Positions 34,996-43,732 are shown, counted from the first letter of the stretch. The stretch: 64,000 nucleotides of DNA from Limnobacter olei (GCF_029087225.1 NZ_JARFJD010000022.1:1-64000); one strand, 5' to 3'. Translations and numbers: made by a program. Notes: a model not told the origin generated them from the sequence alone.

Positions 34996-35865
34996 ATGAA
35001 CGTGTTGTTGTTGCTGGCCTGTGGCCTTTTAATCTCCCTGACCTATGCCTTGGGCAAGTTGGCCACTCAAGCGGGTGTGGAAGGCATCGAGCTGCTTTTC
35101 TGGCAAATTTCAGGCAGCGTATTGATTGTATTGCCCAGCGCATGGTGGGCTGGCCAATTGCCGAAGTTGCGGAAGGACCATGTGCGGTACTACACCCTGG
35201 CGGGTTTGATGGGTTTTACTGGTCCGTACCTCATTACTTATTGGGTGCTGAACTACATTCCCTCTGGTCTCGTCGGTGTGGTGGCCTCGCTTTCACCCTT
35301 ACTCACCTTTGCAATTGTATTGGTGCTTTTCCGCGGTAAAGCAAATTTCGCCAGCGGCCTTGGTTTGGTTTTAGGGTTTGCAGGCGTACTTGCCATTTTG
35401 TTGCCCAAAAACAGTTTGCCCAGCCCCGATATGTTCATTTGGGTATTGCTGGCCTGCGCCTCACCCTTGTTGCTCGCAATTGGGAATGTTTACAGAACTC
35501 GGGCATGGCCCGCCAACGGAAAGCCACTTCAAATGGCTGCCGGTTTACTCACCTCCCAGTGGGCACTGCTCCTGCCTGTCTACGCAGTGACCCAACCTGT
35601 GGGTTTGCCCACACAAGCCTTGTTTACTGTGATGAGCATCGCTGTGGTGTCGGGCTTTTTCTATTTGATCAGCTTTGAACTGCAGCGCCGCACAACGCCT
35701 GTGTTTGTGGGGCAGTTGGGATATGTCATTGCGCTGTGTTCTCTGTTGATCGGCATTTTGTTTTTCAATGAAACACCCTCGCTCTGGGTTTGGGCTGGTG
35801 CGGCACTGATCGCCGTAGGGGTGTATTGGGTATCAAATAGTAAATCAATAGGTGGTACAGCATGA
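34996..35865 (+). CDS. EamA/DMT-family transporter
   Basis: A 289-residue integral-membrane protein with about ten hydrophobic segments and the two-repeat EamA arrangement (SGLVGVVASLSPLLTFAIVLV and TPVFVGQLGYVIALCSLLIGILFFNE). Drug/metabolite transporters of this group usually export amino acids or other small molecules. The start is the ATG at 34996 rather than the longer frame from 34957. Its stop overlaps the hydrolase start as ATGA, so the two are coupled. The divergent LysR gene probably controls both. Confidence 0.87.
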   Translation: MNVLLLLACGLLISLTYALGKLATQAGVEGIELLFWQISGSVLIVLPSAWWAGQLPKLRKDHVRYYTLAGLMGFTGPYLITYWVLNYIPSGLVGVVASLSPLLTFAIVLVLFRGKANFASGLGLVLGFAGVLAILLPKNSLPSPDMFIWVLLACASPLLLAIGNVYRTRAWPANGKPLQMAAGLLTSQWALLLPVYAVTQPVGLPTQALFTVMSIAVVSGFFYLISFELQRRTTPVFVGQLGYVIALCSLLIGILFFNETPSLWVWAGAALIAVGVYWVSNSKSIGGTA

Positions 35866-36719
35866 CTCAATCATTTGAAGTGAGTATTCCTGCCGCCGGG
35901 CAGCCACTGGCCGGTACGTTTTTTCCAGCGATCAATGGCAAACATGACAAGCCACTGTTGATTTGCCCTGCCACCGGAATCATTCAAAAGTTTTATTTTC
36001 CCTTCTCGCGTTGGCTGGCTGAACAGGGTTTTTCTGTGTTGGTGTTTGATTATCGAGGCATCGGAAAATCTTTGCAGGAGTCGCATGTCAAGCATTGCGG
36101 GGTGAAAAAGCAGGACTGGGGCTTGTATGACATGCCGGCAGCGCTGGATTTTCTGCTGGAACTCACTGGGCAGGGTAGCGCATACCTGATCGGGCACAGT
36201 GCAGGTGGGCAGTTGTTTGGCTTGATGCACAACCACGCCAAAGTACGTGGCGTGTTGGCGGTGGCAGCTTCTTCCGGGCATGTGAAGAATATTCGGAAGG
36301 ACAAGCGCAATGGTGCCAAGTTCATGCTGCGATGGGTGATCCCGATCAGCTCTGCCGTGTTGGGGTACGTGCCAGCCAAGCGTTTTGGCTGGGGTGAGAA
36401 TTTGCCAAAGGGTGTTGGCCTGCAATGGGCCAAGTGGTGTTCCAGCCCCGGTTATGTAGAAAATGAATTTGGTGATGGTGTGCAACAACACTGGTTCGAA
36501 CAGTTCAACTCGCCAATTACTTTTGTGCATGCCAGCGATGATGAAATCGCAACCCTGCCCAACGTGGAGGACATCATGCGTCTGTTCACCAAGGCCAGCA
36601 AGAAACGGATTGAAATCAAACCCGAGACGTTCGAGCTTGGCAAAGTAGGGCACATCGATATTCTCAGAGAGCGGTGCAACAGCATTTGGCCACAAATTCT
36701 TGCAGAACTCACGCCTTAG
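35862..36719 (+). CDS. Alpha/beta hydrolase
   Basis: A 285-residue serine hydrolase. The nucleophile elbow is GHSAGG (YLIGHSAGGQLFG) and an oxyanion region GIGKS precedes it (VLVFDYRGIGKS). The probable acid and histidine are in HASDDEIATLP and GHIDILRE. It lacks a signal peptide, so it is cytoplasmic. The substrate is unknown, possibly a fatty or amino-acid ester or amide. Overlaps the transporter stop by four bases. Confidence 0.83.
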   Translation: MTQSFEVSIPAAGQPLAGTFFPAINGKHDKPLLICPATGIIQKFYFPFSRWLAEQGFSVLVFDYRGIGKSLQESHVKHCGVKKQDWGLYDMPAALDFLLELTGQGSAYLIGHSAGGQLFGLMHNHAKVRGVLAVAASSGHVKNIRKDKRNGAKFMLRWVIPISSAVLGYVPAKRFGWGENLPKGVGLQWAKWCSSPGYVENEFGDGVQQHWFEQFNSPITFVHASDDEIATLPNVEDIMRLFTKASKKRIEIKPETFELGKVGHIDILRERCNSIWPQILAELTP

Positions 36720-36757
36720 GCTAAGATTGGGTAATTGAGTTTTCGAACATAAAACCC

Positions 36758-37255
36758 ATGAGTTTTCTTGTAAATCAAAGGATCTTGAGATTCTGGTCGC
36801 TTGTTTTTTGCATTGTGTTTTCTGCGAATGCGGTTGCCCGCAACATAGAACCCAAGCCCTTGCATTACGAATTGCCTGGCTGGTTCAAACAAACTTTTCT
36901 GGAAATTCCCCTCGACATTCAAGATGCACAAACCCGAGGAAAGAAGCTGCTCATTTTCTTTCACCTCGATGATTGCCCTTACTGCGCGTATTTGCTGAAA
37001 GAGAATTTTACAGAAGGACCCAACCGCGAGAGGATTGAAGCCAAGTTCGATGTGATTGCCATCAATGTGCGTGGCGACTTGCCCGTGAATTGGATCGACG
37101 GCACCGTGTATTCTGAAAAGCAATTGGCCAGAAAACTGGGTGTGTTTGCCACCCCAGCAGTGTTGGTGATGGGGCCCAAGCCCGAGGTGAACAAAAAAAT
37201 TATGGGCTACAAGAAGCCTTCTGAGTTTCTTGATTTATTGGGCCTTGCCAATTGA
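36758..37255 (+). CDS. Exported thioredoxin-fold protein with CPYC site
   Basis: A 165-residue thioredoxin-like protein. A signal peptide ends near SANAVA. The active site CPYC sits in LIFFHLDDCPYCAYLL and the cis-proline is in FATPAVLVMG. SoxW/DsbE-like proteins of this form keep periplasmic thiols reduced or oxidised. The last 49 bases overlap the converging AraC gene. Confidence 0.8.
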   Translation: MSFLVNQRILRFWSLVFCIVFSANAVARNIEPKPLHYELPGWFKQTFLEIPLDIQDAQTRGKKLLIFFHLDDCPYCAYLLKENFTEGPNRERIEAKFDVIAINVRGDLPVNWIDGTVYSEKQLARKLGVFATPAVLVMGPKPEVNKKIMGYKKPSEFLDLLGLAN

Positions 37256-38307
37256 TTCGAGCTTAAACGGTAAGCCTTGGGCGTTTGCCCTGTTTGTTGC
37301 CTAAACACCCGTGCAAAATTGCCCGAACTGGCATAGCCAAGCCGATACGCGATTTGTTGAATGGGTAAATCGGTGGTGTCCAGCAAACAAATGGCATCTC
37401 GAAGGCAGGCCATGTCCCGTAGTTCACGGTAACTGGTTTGCCAGAAATCAAGTTTTCTGCGCATGGTCCTCAGTGACACCCCTAATTTAACGGCCACTTC
37501 ATTCTGGCTTGGATAGCCAGACTCTCCCAGCGTCAGCATTTGCTGAACCTGTGCCAGAAAGTGGCTGCTGTCACCCGATATTAGAGCCAGTTCGCGTTCG
37601 CATTGTTGAACTGCGAGCGCCAAAACAGGTGGGTTTGACATAGGGAGTTTTTTATTGGCCACATCAGCAGGTATGCAGTATTGCCAAACAGTGGAGTCGT
37701 GCAACATGGCGGGCAGGCGATCAGCGAAACGGGGCACGTAATTCTGCAACTCCCCCCGCAGAAAGAAATGCCCTGTGGGTTTTTCAGTGCCGATCAACAT
37801 TTGAAGCGACCTGAACAGTACAGTCAAAATACACTCAAAATAAACACGTTGTATCTCAGTCCCCAAAGGCAAGTTGATGTGCAGTGAAACGCAGGTATGT
37901 TCGGGCAGGGAAGAGACCGACAAGTTGACTGCACGCTCCTGCACAGTCCAGAAGCGGCTGAGCAAATCGAATACTTCAGGCATTGAGCTTGCACACATGA
38001 TGGCCATGCCCAAGCTGCCATGGCTGGTCAAAGGCAATGACAAGCCGATTTCAAAACCCAATCCATTATTGCCAGTGTGCTCGAGTATCTGATTGATCAG
38101 ATTCATTTGCACCACAGGTGGAACCCTGGCTGCGGGATCTTCAAGAATTCTTTTGTCGAAACCTGCTTTTGCAATCAACTCATTCTCATCCAACCCTCGT
38201 TCTCGACCTATGGCCAGCACAGTTTTTACATAGATTGCAGGAATGTGTGGTTTAAAAAACCAGATTCCCAAAGGGTGTTGGCCAGTGGATTGCGGCATGC
38301 TTGTCAT
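37207..38307 (-). CDS. AraC-family regulator
   Basis: A 366-residue regulator. The N-terminal two thirds resemble the OruR/ArgR2-type sensory domain (LINQILEHTGNNGLGFEIGLSLPL). The C-terminal AraC HTH pair is NEVAVKLGVSLRTMRRKL and PIQQIAYRLGYASSGNFARVFRQQTGQTPKAYR. The start ATG overlaps the SDR stop as ATGA, so the two are coupled. The tail overlaps the thioredoxin-fold gene by 49 bases. Confidence 0.85.
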   Translation of the reverse strand: MTSMPQSTGQHPLGIWFFKPHIPAIYVKTVLAIGRERGLDENELIAKAGFDKRILEDPAARVPPVVQMNLINQILEHTGNNGLGFEIGLSLPLTSHGSLGMAIMCASSMPEVFDLLSRFWTVQERAVNLSVSSLPEHTCVSLHINLPLGTEIQRVYFECILTVLFRSLQMLIGTEKPTGHFFLRGELQNYVPRFADRLPAMLHDSTVWQYCIPADVANKKLPMSNPPVLALAVQQCERELALISGDSSHFLAQVQQMLTLGESGYPSQNEVAVKLGVSLRTMRRKLDFWQTSYRELRDMACLRDAICLLDTTDLPIQQIAYRLGYASSGNFARVFRQQTGQTPKAYRLSSNQLARPNKSRNSEGFL

Positions 38308-39137
38308 GCACTTTCCCGATTGGAGATGATTCGAAAAATCAGACTACTCAGATGTTGGCCTGGAATCAACCTCCCCACTGTGACCAAACGATTGATTCCG
38401 GGAAGGGCGACAGCGGCCTTATTCTCGATTGCGTGGATTGCGCATGTCGCCACAGGAATCACACTCATGGCTACACGCTCGGTCCAAAAGCTTACAGAAG
38501 TCTTGTTCGAACTCCTCGGATTAAGGCCCATGCGCTCGAAGATGGGCGTTTTCGTGATTCCAGGACACAAGCTGCCCACATGAATGCCATAGGGTTTTAG
38601 TTCTTGGGCCAATGCATTGGAAAAGGCGAGCACGTAGTGTTTGCTTGCACTGTAGGCTGCAAGATTGGGCACGGGAGCAAATGCTGCAATCGACGCCACA
38701 TTGAGTATGCGGCCTGGAATGCCTTTTTCGATCATATGGTTTGCAATTCTAGAGGCCAGTGCCGTCAACACCTGAACATTCAGGTTCAACATGTTGTGTA
38801 CTTTGACCGGGTTCAATTCAATTTGCGGACCGTACAGTGCGGTCCCTGCATTGTTGATTAACACCTCTACGGAAATGCTTTGTTCATTCAGGTGTTTCAT
38901 CAATTGATCAATTGCCTGCGCGTCAGTCAAGTCCATGGTCAAGGTGCTCAGCCGGTCAATGTTTTTCCCGGCATTAATTTGCAGTGTTTCGAGTTCGTCT
39001 TCCCTCAAACTGACCGCCAAAACCCTGGCCTCGAGGCGAAGCAATTGCAAGGTGATCTCGCGACCAATGCCGCTGCCTGCGCCGGTGACCAAAACGGAAC
39101 GGTTGCGCCAGAAGTTGGCTGAGGGGCGTTTGAACAT
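38304..39137 (-). CDS. Short-chain dehydrogenase
   Basis: A 277-residue SDR: TGAGSGIG near residue 18, INNAG, and catalytic YSASK with an upstream Ser. The C-terminal tail is longer than the 250-residue norm. Substrate unknown. It starts at 39137 (an upstream frame to 39224 lacks a motif) and ends in the four-base overlap with the AraC gene, so it is probably co-regulated with it. Confidence 0.82.
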   Translation of the reverse strand: MFKRPSANFWRNRSVLVTGAGSGIGREITLQLLRLEARVLAVSLREDELETLQINAGKNIDRLSTLTMDLTDAQAIDQLMKHLNEQSISVEVLINNAGTALYGPQIELNPVKVHNMLNLNVQVLTALASRIANHMIEKGIPGRILNVASIAAFAPVPNLAAYSASKHYVLAFSNALAQELKPYGIHVGSLCPGITKTPIFERMGLNPRSSNKTSVSFWTERVAMSVIPVATCAIHAIENKAAVALPGINRLVTVGRLIPGQHLSSLIFRIISNRESA

Positions 39138-39322
39138 GATTGATCCATTCAGTGGTGAAGTTGTGCACACTGTACTGACCGAGCAGGACACTGGTAAGCG
39201 CATTTTCGGCCATGCGCGCATCAAAATCGGTCAACTGAAAGATTGCCGGGAATTTTTCAGTGTTTGTCATGGTTCTTCAATGTTGGGCTGAATAAGCCAG
39301 CCATTTTTGAAGGAGGAAAGCC

Positions 39323-39730
39323 ATGTTCCCGGACTCTCCCTATATTGCGCGCCCCGGTCAAATCAATGCTTGGGACAATGAAGAGTTCGTTGCAGCCGTG
39401 AGATCAACCGGTAAAAAGCAGCTGATTGTGGCAGGCGTGGTGACCGAGGTGTGTGTCTCGTTTCCGGTGTTGTCGGCGCTCGAGGAGGGTTACGATGTGT
39501 TCGTAATCGCTGATGCATCTGGCACATTCAACGAAATGACTCGGGATGCGGCATGGTCTCGAATGATTGCTGCCGGTGCGCAAATGATGACTTGGTTTGG
39601 TGCTGCCTGTGAACTGCATCGCGATTGGCGAAATGACGTGGAAGGTTTGGGCGCTTTATTCTCCAATCACATTCCCGACTATCGCAACCTGATTCATAGC
39701 CACCAAACGCTGACTCAAGGGCGTGACTGA
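39323..39730 (+). pseudogene. Isochorismatase-like hydrolase, N-terminal part missing
   Basis: A 135-residue stretch matching the C-terminal two thirds of the YcaC-type cysteine hydrolases: YIARPGQINAWDNEEFVAAV, GVVTEVCV with the catalytic cysteine, DVFVIADASGTFNE, and TWFGAACELHRDWRND. The normal protein is about 208 residues; the first 70, with the catalytic Asp region, are absent. An in-frame TGA lies just upstream (39308-39310). A strong AGGAGG sits six bases before the ATG at 39323, so it may still be translated as a short form. Confidence 0.7.
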
Positions 39731-39886
39731 CGCGACTACGATTACATTTTCAACGACTGCTGGTTTATCAAACTTGCTGTCGTTGAATTGACCTGCCTTG
39801 GGAGCCAACTGTGGTTATTTGATTCGTTTGATTACCGTGCAGCATCCGTTTAAAGTCTTGCTAATGCGTGACTCGCTATTATTGCA

Positions 39887-40372
39887 ATGAGAGAGACTGG
39901 AACACTGAGGTTTTTTTGCGGAAAAATGGGTTCAGGAAAATCAACTTTAGCTAAAAAGTTGGCTGATCAACCTAATTCTTTTCTGCTTTCTGAAGATCAA
40001 TTACTGGCGGGTTTGTATCCAGATTCTATTCACTCACTCGAAGACTATATTCGCTTATCAAGGCGTCTGAAATCAGTCCTACGGTCTCAGGTGGTCAGCC
40101 TCTTAAAACTTGGTGTGAATGTGGTGATGGACTTCCCCGGTAATACGCGCACTCAGCGACAGTGGTTTCGAGAAGTGATTGATGAGGCCGGCTGTCCACA
40201 CGAACTGATTTTTCTCGACAGACCTGACCACGTTTGCATTGAACAGCTGTTAAAGCGGCGCGAACTTGAACCCGAGCGAGCGACATTTGACACTGAGGCA
40301 AACTTTCACGCGGTCACAACCTATTTTCAGGTACCCGAGGAAAACGAGAGTTTTAAGGTGGTGAAGAAGTAG
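39887..40372 (+). CDS. P-loop ATP-binding protein, AAA_33/zeta-toxin-like kinase fold
   Basis: A 161-residue nucleotide-binding protein. The P-loop GKMGSGKST is at residues 12-20, followed by SEDQLLAGLYPD, NVVMDFPGNTRTQRQWF as the Walker-B-like segment and a LIFLDRPD strand. Such proteins are small kinases or zeta-toxin relatives. No antitoxin is apparent, so I favour a general kinase-like role; the substrate is unknown. Confidence 0.7.
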   Translation: MRETGTLRFFCGKMGSGKSTLAKKLADQPNSFLLSEDQLLAGLYPDSIHSLEDYIRLSRRLKSVLRSQVVSLLKLGVNVVMDFPGNTRTQRQWFREVIDEAGCPHELIFLDRPDHVCIEQLLKRRELEPERATFDTEANFHAVTTYFQVPEENESFKVVKK

Positions 40373-40403
40373 CTCTCGTTTGCCCGAATACCCTAAATGG
40401 TGT

Positions 40404-41153
40404 TTACTGCGCGGTATATCCACCGTCGATCGCAACCGACTGGCCAGTGAGATAGGTTGATCCAAAAGCAGCAAGCCACACAATTGTCTTGGCGACTTCT
40501 TCTGCCGAGGCTGCTCGTTTTGCAGGCACACTAGAGAGAAAGCCGTTTTTAATGGCTTCGTCCCCACCCACAAAACGGTTCAACATGTCCGTATCGACTG
40601 GACCCGGTGCAACCGCGTTGACCCGGATACCCAGTGGCGCAACCTCAAGCGCTGCAGACTTTGTCAGGCCCTCTACTGCATGCTTGCTCGCCGCATACAC
40701 CGCAGCGCCAGGAGCACCCACTTGCCCCACTATCGATGACAAATTGACGATTGAACCCTGGCCTTGCCGCTGCATCGCATTTAACTCGTGTTTGAGCAAC
40801 AGCAGCGTACCCAGAACATTGGTGTCGAAGGTATGTCGGTAATTCGATTCAGTTTGCGAGGTGATTGCGCCCAGAGTGCCCTCAACCCCGGCATTGTTAA
40901 TCGCAATGTCCAGTTGTCCAAATTGCGCCAATACAGTTTGGATCAGCGACTCCACCTCGGATTCAATGGACACGTCTGCCTTTACAAACAGAACTTGCCC
41001 ACCCAGTGCGGCAAGTTCTGATGCCAGTGCCTGGCCTGCATCTGCGCGTCGCCCACTGATCACCACATTAAAGCCCTGTTTGGCGAATTCAAAAGAAGTT
41101 GCTCTGCCAATTCCTGCCAAGGCGCCTGTAATTAAAACTGTTTTGGTCGTCAT
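40404..41153 (-). CDS. Short-chain dehydrogenase
   Basis: A 249-residue classical SDR: TGALAGIG near residue 9, INNAG, catalytic YAASK, and LTGQSVAIDGGYTAQ at the end, typical of glucose/3-oxoacyl dehydrogenase relatives. The start ATG is at 41153. It is divergent from the LysR gene at 41270, whose operator-like palindrome lies between them, so that LysR probably controls it. Confidence 0.85.
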   Translation of the reverse strand: MTTKTVLITGALAGIGRATSFEFAKQGFNVVISGRRADAGQALASELAALGGQVLFVKADVSIESEVESLIQTVLAQFGQLDIAINNAGVEGTLGAITSQTESNYRHTFDTNVLGTLLLLKHELNAMQRQGQGSIVNLSSIVGQVGAPGAAVYAASKHAVEGLTKSAALEVAPLGIRVNAVAPGPVDTDMLNRFVGGDEAIKNGFLSSVPAKRAASAEEVAKTIVWLAAFGSTYLTGQSVAIDGGYTAQ

Positions 41154-41244
41154 GTTGATCTCCCGGTTAATCATTGAATGGAACCTGTGAGTAATTTGAT
41201 TGATTCCAGTAGAGTCTTCTAGTACCTTAAATAAGCTAAAACAA

Positions 41245-41259
41245 ATTCCATTTTGGAAT
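41245..41259. promoter_or_regulatory. LysR-type palindrome before the LysR gene
   Basis: ATTCCA-TTT-TGGAAT is perfectly symmetric and contains the T-N11-A pattern of LysR operators. It ends 10 bases before the LysR start at 41270 and about 100 bases from the divergent SDR. The same core, TTCCA-N3-TGGAA, recurs at 43062-43078. Confidence 0.65.
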
Positions 41260-41269
41260 AAATAAATCG

Positions 41270-42205
41270 ATGGATAAACTTGCTTCAATCCTGTTGTTTG
41301 TGCGCGTTGCAGAAACGGGTAGCTTTTCAGCGGTCGCGTCTGAAATGGGTACTACTCAAAGTTCAGTCAGCAAAAAGATTGCTGCACTTGAAAGCAGCCT
41401 GGGCTTCAAATTGTTCAGTCGAACAACTCGGGCAATTTCACTGACTGGGGAGGGGGCAAATTATCTTGAACAGGTTCGACAGCCTTTGATTGATCTTGAA
41501 TCTGCAGAAGTCTCACTTCGGCAGGGGCAGTCAAAAGTCAGCGGCGCATTGCGAATTGCGGCCTCTGTGGGTTTTGGGCGTTTGTGTTTGATGCCTTTGC
41601 TCAAGGGTTTCATGGACGAACATCCACAGCTCAAAATTGATCTTCGGTTACATGATGAATTTGTTGATCTGGTAGAGCAGGGCATCGACGCTGCAATTCG
41701 TATCGGTCATCTGGATGACAGCGGGCTCATTGCAAAACGAATCGGGTATTCAACCAGACGCCTATTGGTGCACCCTGAGTACCTTCGTGAATACGCACAG
41801 CATGCAAAGTTACCCGAGCATCCTGATGACCTGGTTCACATGAATTGCATTGTCTACACCGGGTCCTCATTCAAGCAGTCTTGGCGGTTTTCAGGTGCAC
41901 AAGGGAGGCAAGGTGGTAGCCCTCAGCCACTCACTGTTCGTGTTGAAGGCAATATTCAAACCAACAGCAGTGAGGTGATCAGGCAGGCTGTGTTACTGGG
42001 TATGGGAGTGGCCTATTGCCCTGACTGGCTGTTGGCTGAGGAAATCAAAGCGGGTCAGGTTTGCGAAATTCTTCCGGGTTGGAGCGAGCCTCCCTCGCCG
42101 ATTTGGTTTGTGTATCCACCGCAGAGGAAGGATTCCCTCAAGGTAAGGGTGTTGGGTGATTTCTTGCAAGCGAGGTACTCAGCATTGCTTTTGCCAAGTC
42201 AATAA
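41270..42205 (+). CDS. LysR-family regulator
   Basis: A 311-residue LysR-type regulator with HTH FVRVAETGSFSAVASEMGTTQSSVSKK at the N-terminus and a full effector domain. It has the divergent SDR as a likely target and its own palindrome 10 bases upstream. Its 3' end overlaps the converging LysR gene at 42138 by 68 bases. Confidence 0.87.
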   Translation: MDKLASILLFVRVAETGSFSAVASEMGTTQSSVSKKIAALESSLGFKLFSRTTRAISLTGEGANYLEQVRQPLIDLESAEVSLRQGQSKVSGALRIAASVGFGRLCLMPLLKGFMDEHPQLKIDLRLHDEFVDLVEQGIDAAIRIGHLDDSGLIAKRIGYSTRRLLVHPEYLREYAQHAKLPEHPDDLVHMNCIVYTGSSFKQSWRFSGAQGRQGGSPQPLTVRVEGNIQTNSSEVIRQAVLLGMGVAYCPDWLLAEEIKAGQVCEILPGWSEPPSPIWFVYPPQRKDSLKVRVLGDFLQARYSALLLPSQ

Positions 42206-43055
42206 AGGCGCGTGTTTTTGCGGTCGAGGTTCGGCCCTCACGATGCACGATTTGCACCGGCAACGGATCGGGTTCAAATTTGCTCAAACAAATTTTCAGT
42301 TTTCCTTGTTCAACTTCATTGGCCACCTGGTAAGAGAGAACTCGGGTCAACCCGAAGCCGAGAACGGCCGCTTCAATTGCAGCGTCGTTGGTGGTGGTCA
42401 TGAGTGAAGGTTCCAGCCTCACCGAGGTTGGCTGGTCCGTTTTTCCGAATCGCCACTCTTGTATTGGATTCATATGCACAGCTGCAATCAATTGGTGGTG
42501 CTGTAAATCCTTAGGCTGCTTTGGAGTTCCTTGGCGCCTCAAGTAATCGGGTGAGCCCACCACGACCCGTTTGACATACCCTAAGGGTATGGCATTCAAA
42601 CCCGAATCAGGTAAGTGACCAATCCGCACAGCCAGGTCAATACCTTCTTCCGCCAAATTCACAATACGATCCTGAAAAAGCAGTGTCGCCTTCATTTGTG
42701 GATATTGCTTCAGGTATGCCACCATCACGGGGGTGACAAACAAACGCCCGAACAGCGCCGGTGCGGTTACACTCAATGTGCCCATTGGTTTGGCATGCAG
42801 GCCGATTACTGAAGCATCAGCCTCCTTGAGTTCCTCCACAATGCGACGTGCATCCACCAGGTAGCGCTGCCCTGCGTCAGTCAGGCTCACTTGCCGTGTA
42901 GTGCGGTTCAGCAGCCGAACACCCAGCGAAGCCTCCAGTTCGGAAATCGCCTTGGTGGCCACCGGTGCCGACAGCCTGCATTTTCTTGCACCCGCTGCAA
43001 AACCTTCGGTTTCGGCCACCGCAATAAATATTTCAAGGGTTCTGAACTTGTCCAT
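42138..43055 (-). CDS. LysR-family regulator
   Basis: A 305-residue LysR-type regulator with HTH FIAVAETEGFAAGARKCRLSAPVATKAISELE. It is divergent from the AhpD-family gene at 43177, with a 17-base palindrome between them, so control of that operon is likely. It overlaps the converging LysR gene by 68 bases; both C-termini seem real, since both match family length. Confidence 0.87.
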   Translation of the reverse strand: MDKFRTLEIFIAVAETEGFAAGARKCRLSAPVATKAISELEASLGVRLLNRTTRQVSLTDAGQRYLVDARRIVEELKEADASVIGLHAKPMGTLSVTAPALFGRLFVTPVMVAYLKQYPQMKATLLFQDRIVNLAEEGIDLAVRIGHLPDSGLNAIPLGYVKRVVVGSPDYLRRQGTPKQPKDLQHHQLIAAVHMNPIQEWRFGKTDQPTSVRLEPSLMTTTNDAAIEAAVLGFGLTRVLSYQVANEVEQGKLKICLSKFEPDPLPVQIVHREGRTSTAKTRAFIDLAKAMLSTSLARNHPTPLP

Positions 43056-43061
43056 TTAATT

Positions 43062-43078
43062 ATTTCCATATTGGAAAT
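43062..43078. promoter_or_regulatory. LysR-type palindrome before the AhpD operon
   Basis: A perfect 17-base palindrome, ATTTCCATATTGGAAAT, lying 6 bases upstream of the LysR start and about 100 bases upstream of the AhpD gene. Its core TTCCA-N3-TGGAA is the same as the site at 41245-41259, so the neighbouring LysR proteins may share or have shared specificity. Confidence 0.65.
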
Positions 43079-43176
43079 TAAGTAGTTCTATTTTGACTCA
43101 TTCAAATAGAAATAGAAATAGATGACACTTGTTTCACCCACTCATTGCGGGTTTGTTCATTCTTAAGGAGATCATC

Positions 43177-43722
43177 ATGAGCCGAATCAATGTCATTGAA
43201 AAACACACCGCCAGTCCTGAGCAACTAGAACTGCTTAACGCCATAGAAGGTCAGTTGGGGATGGTGCCCAATTTTTTGAAAGTGTTCGCAAACTCACCAG
43301 TGGCTTTGCGCGCTTTTCTTGGTTTACATGGTGTATCGAATGCTGGCCAACTCGATCCACTCAACCGTGGTCGAATTGCACTGGCCTTGGCTCAGCAAAA
43401 CAGTTGTGAATATTGAGTGTCGGCTCACACCGCGATTGGAAGAAAAACAGGTTTGAGTGGGCAGGAAATTCAGAATGCGCGTGCAGGTACCAGTGAAGAC
43501 ATCAAAGCAGCGGCAATTGTGAAGTTTGCAAATGTCTTGATGGAGAAGCGCGGCGAGGTCAGTACCGCTGAAATTCTCACCGTGCGCAATGCAGGTGTTA
43601 GCGATGCAGAATTGGTTGAAATCATCACCCATGTGGGCATGAACTTTCTGACCAATGTGCTGGGCAAGGCCAGCCAGGTTGAAATTGATTTCCCGAAAGT
43701 TGATTTGAAACTGGCTGCGTAA
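43177..43722 (+). CDS. AhpD-family peroxidase with in-frame TGA at the second CxxC Cys (possible selenocysteine)
   Basis: A 181-residue carboxymuconolactone decarboxylase/AhpD-like protein if TGA at 43414-43416 is read through. Translation is MSRINVIEKH..., then NSCEY, TGA, VSAHT; the paralogue at 60373-60924 has CQYC followed by LSAHT, so TGA replaces the resolving Cys of the CxxC peroxidase centre. Frame, length and C-terminal half are otherwise intact. The start has AAGGAG at six-base spacing. UGA could encode selenocysteine, as in known AhpD-like selenoproteins with this motif, or be a one-base nonsense change from TGC or TGT. A stem-loop follows the TGA. It heads an operon with a PPOX-family gene and a DUF1348 gene. 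Confidence 0.7.
43424..43457 (+). promoter_or_regulatory. Stem-loop after the TGA, possible bacterial SECIS
   Basis: CTCACACC (43424-43431) pairs with GGTTTGAG (43450-43457) at seven of eight positions around an 18-base loop that begins with G. The stem starts 7 bases after the TGA. Bacterial SECIS elements have this place and a G-first loop, but the loop here is long, so this is weak support only. Confidence 0.3.
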
Positions 43723-43732
43723 GGAGAAAGAC

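Noticed and set aside
39887-40372. Zeta-type toxin of a toxin-antitoxin pair
   Set aside because: The P-loop fold fits, but no antitoxin gene is adjacent and the length is short.
43417-43722. Second half of the AhpD gene as an independent 101-residue protein starting at GTG
   Set aside because: It starts exactly at the TGA and lacks a ribosome site; homology is continuous with the first half.
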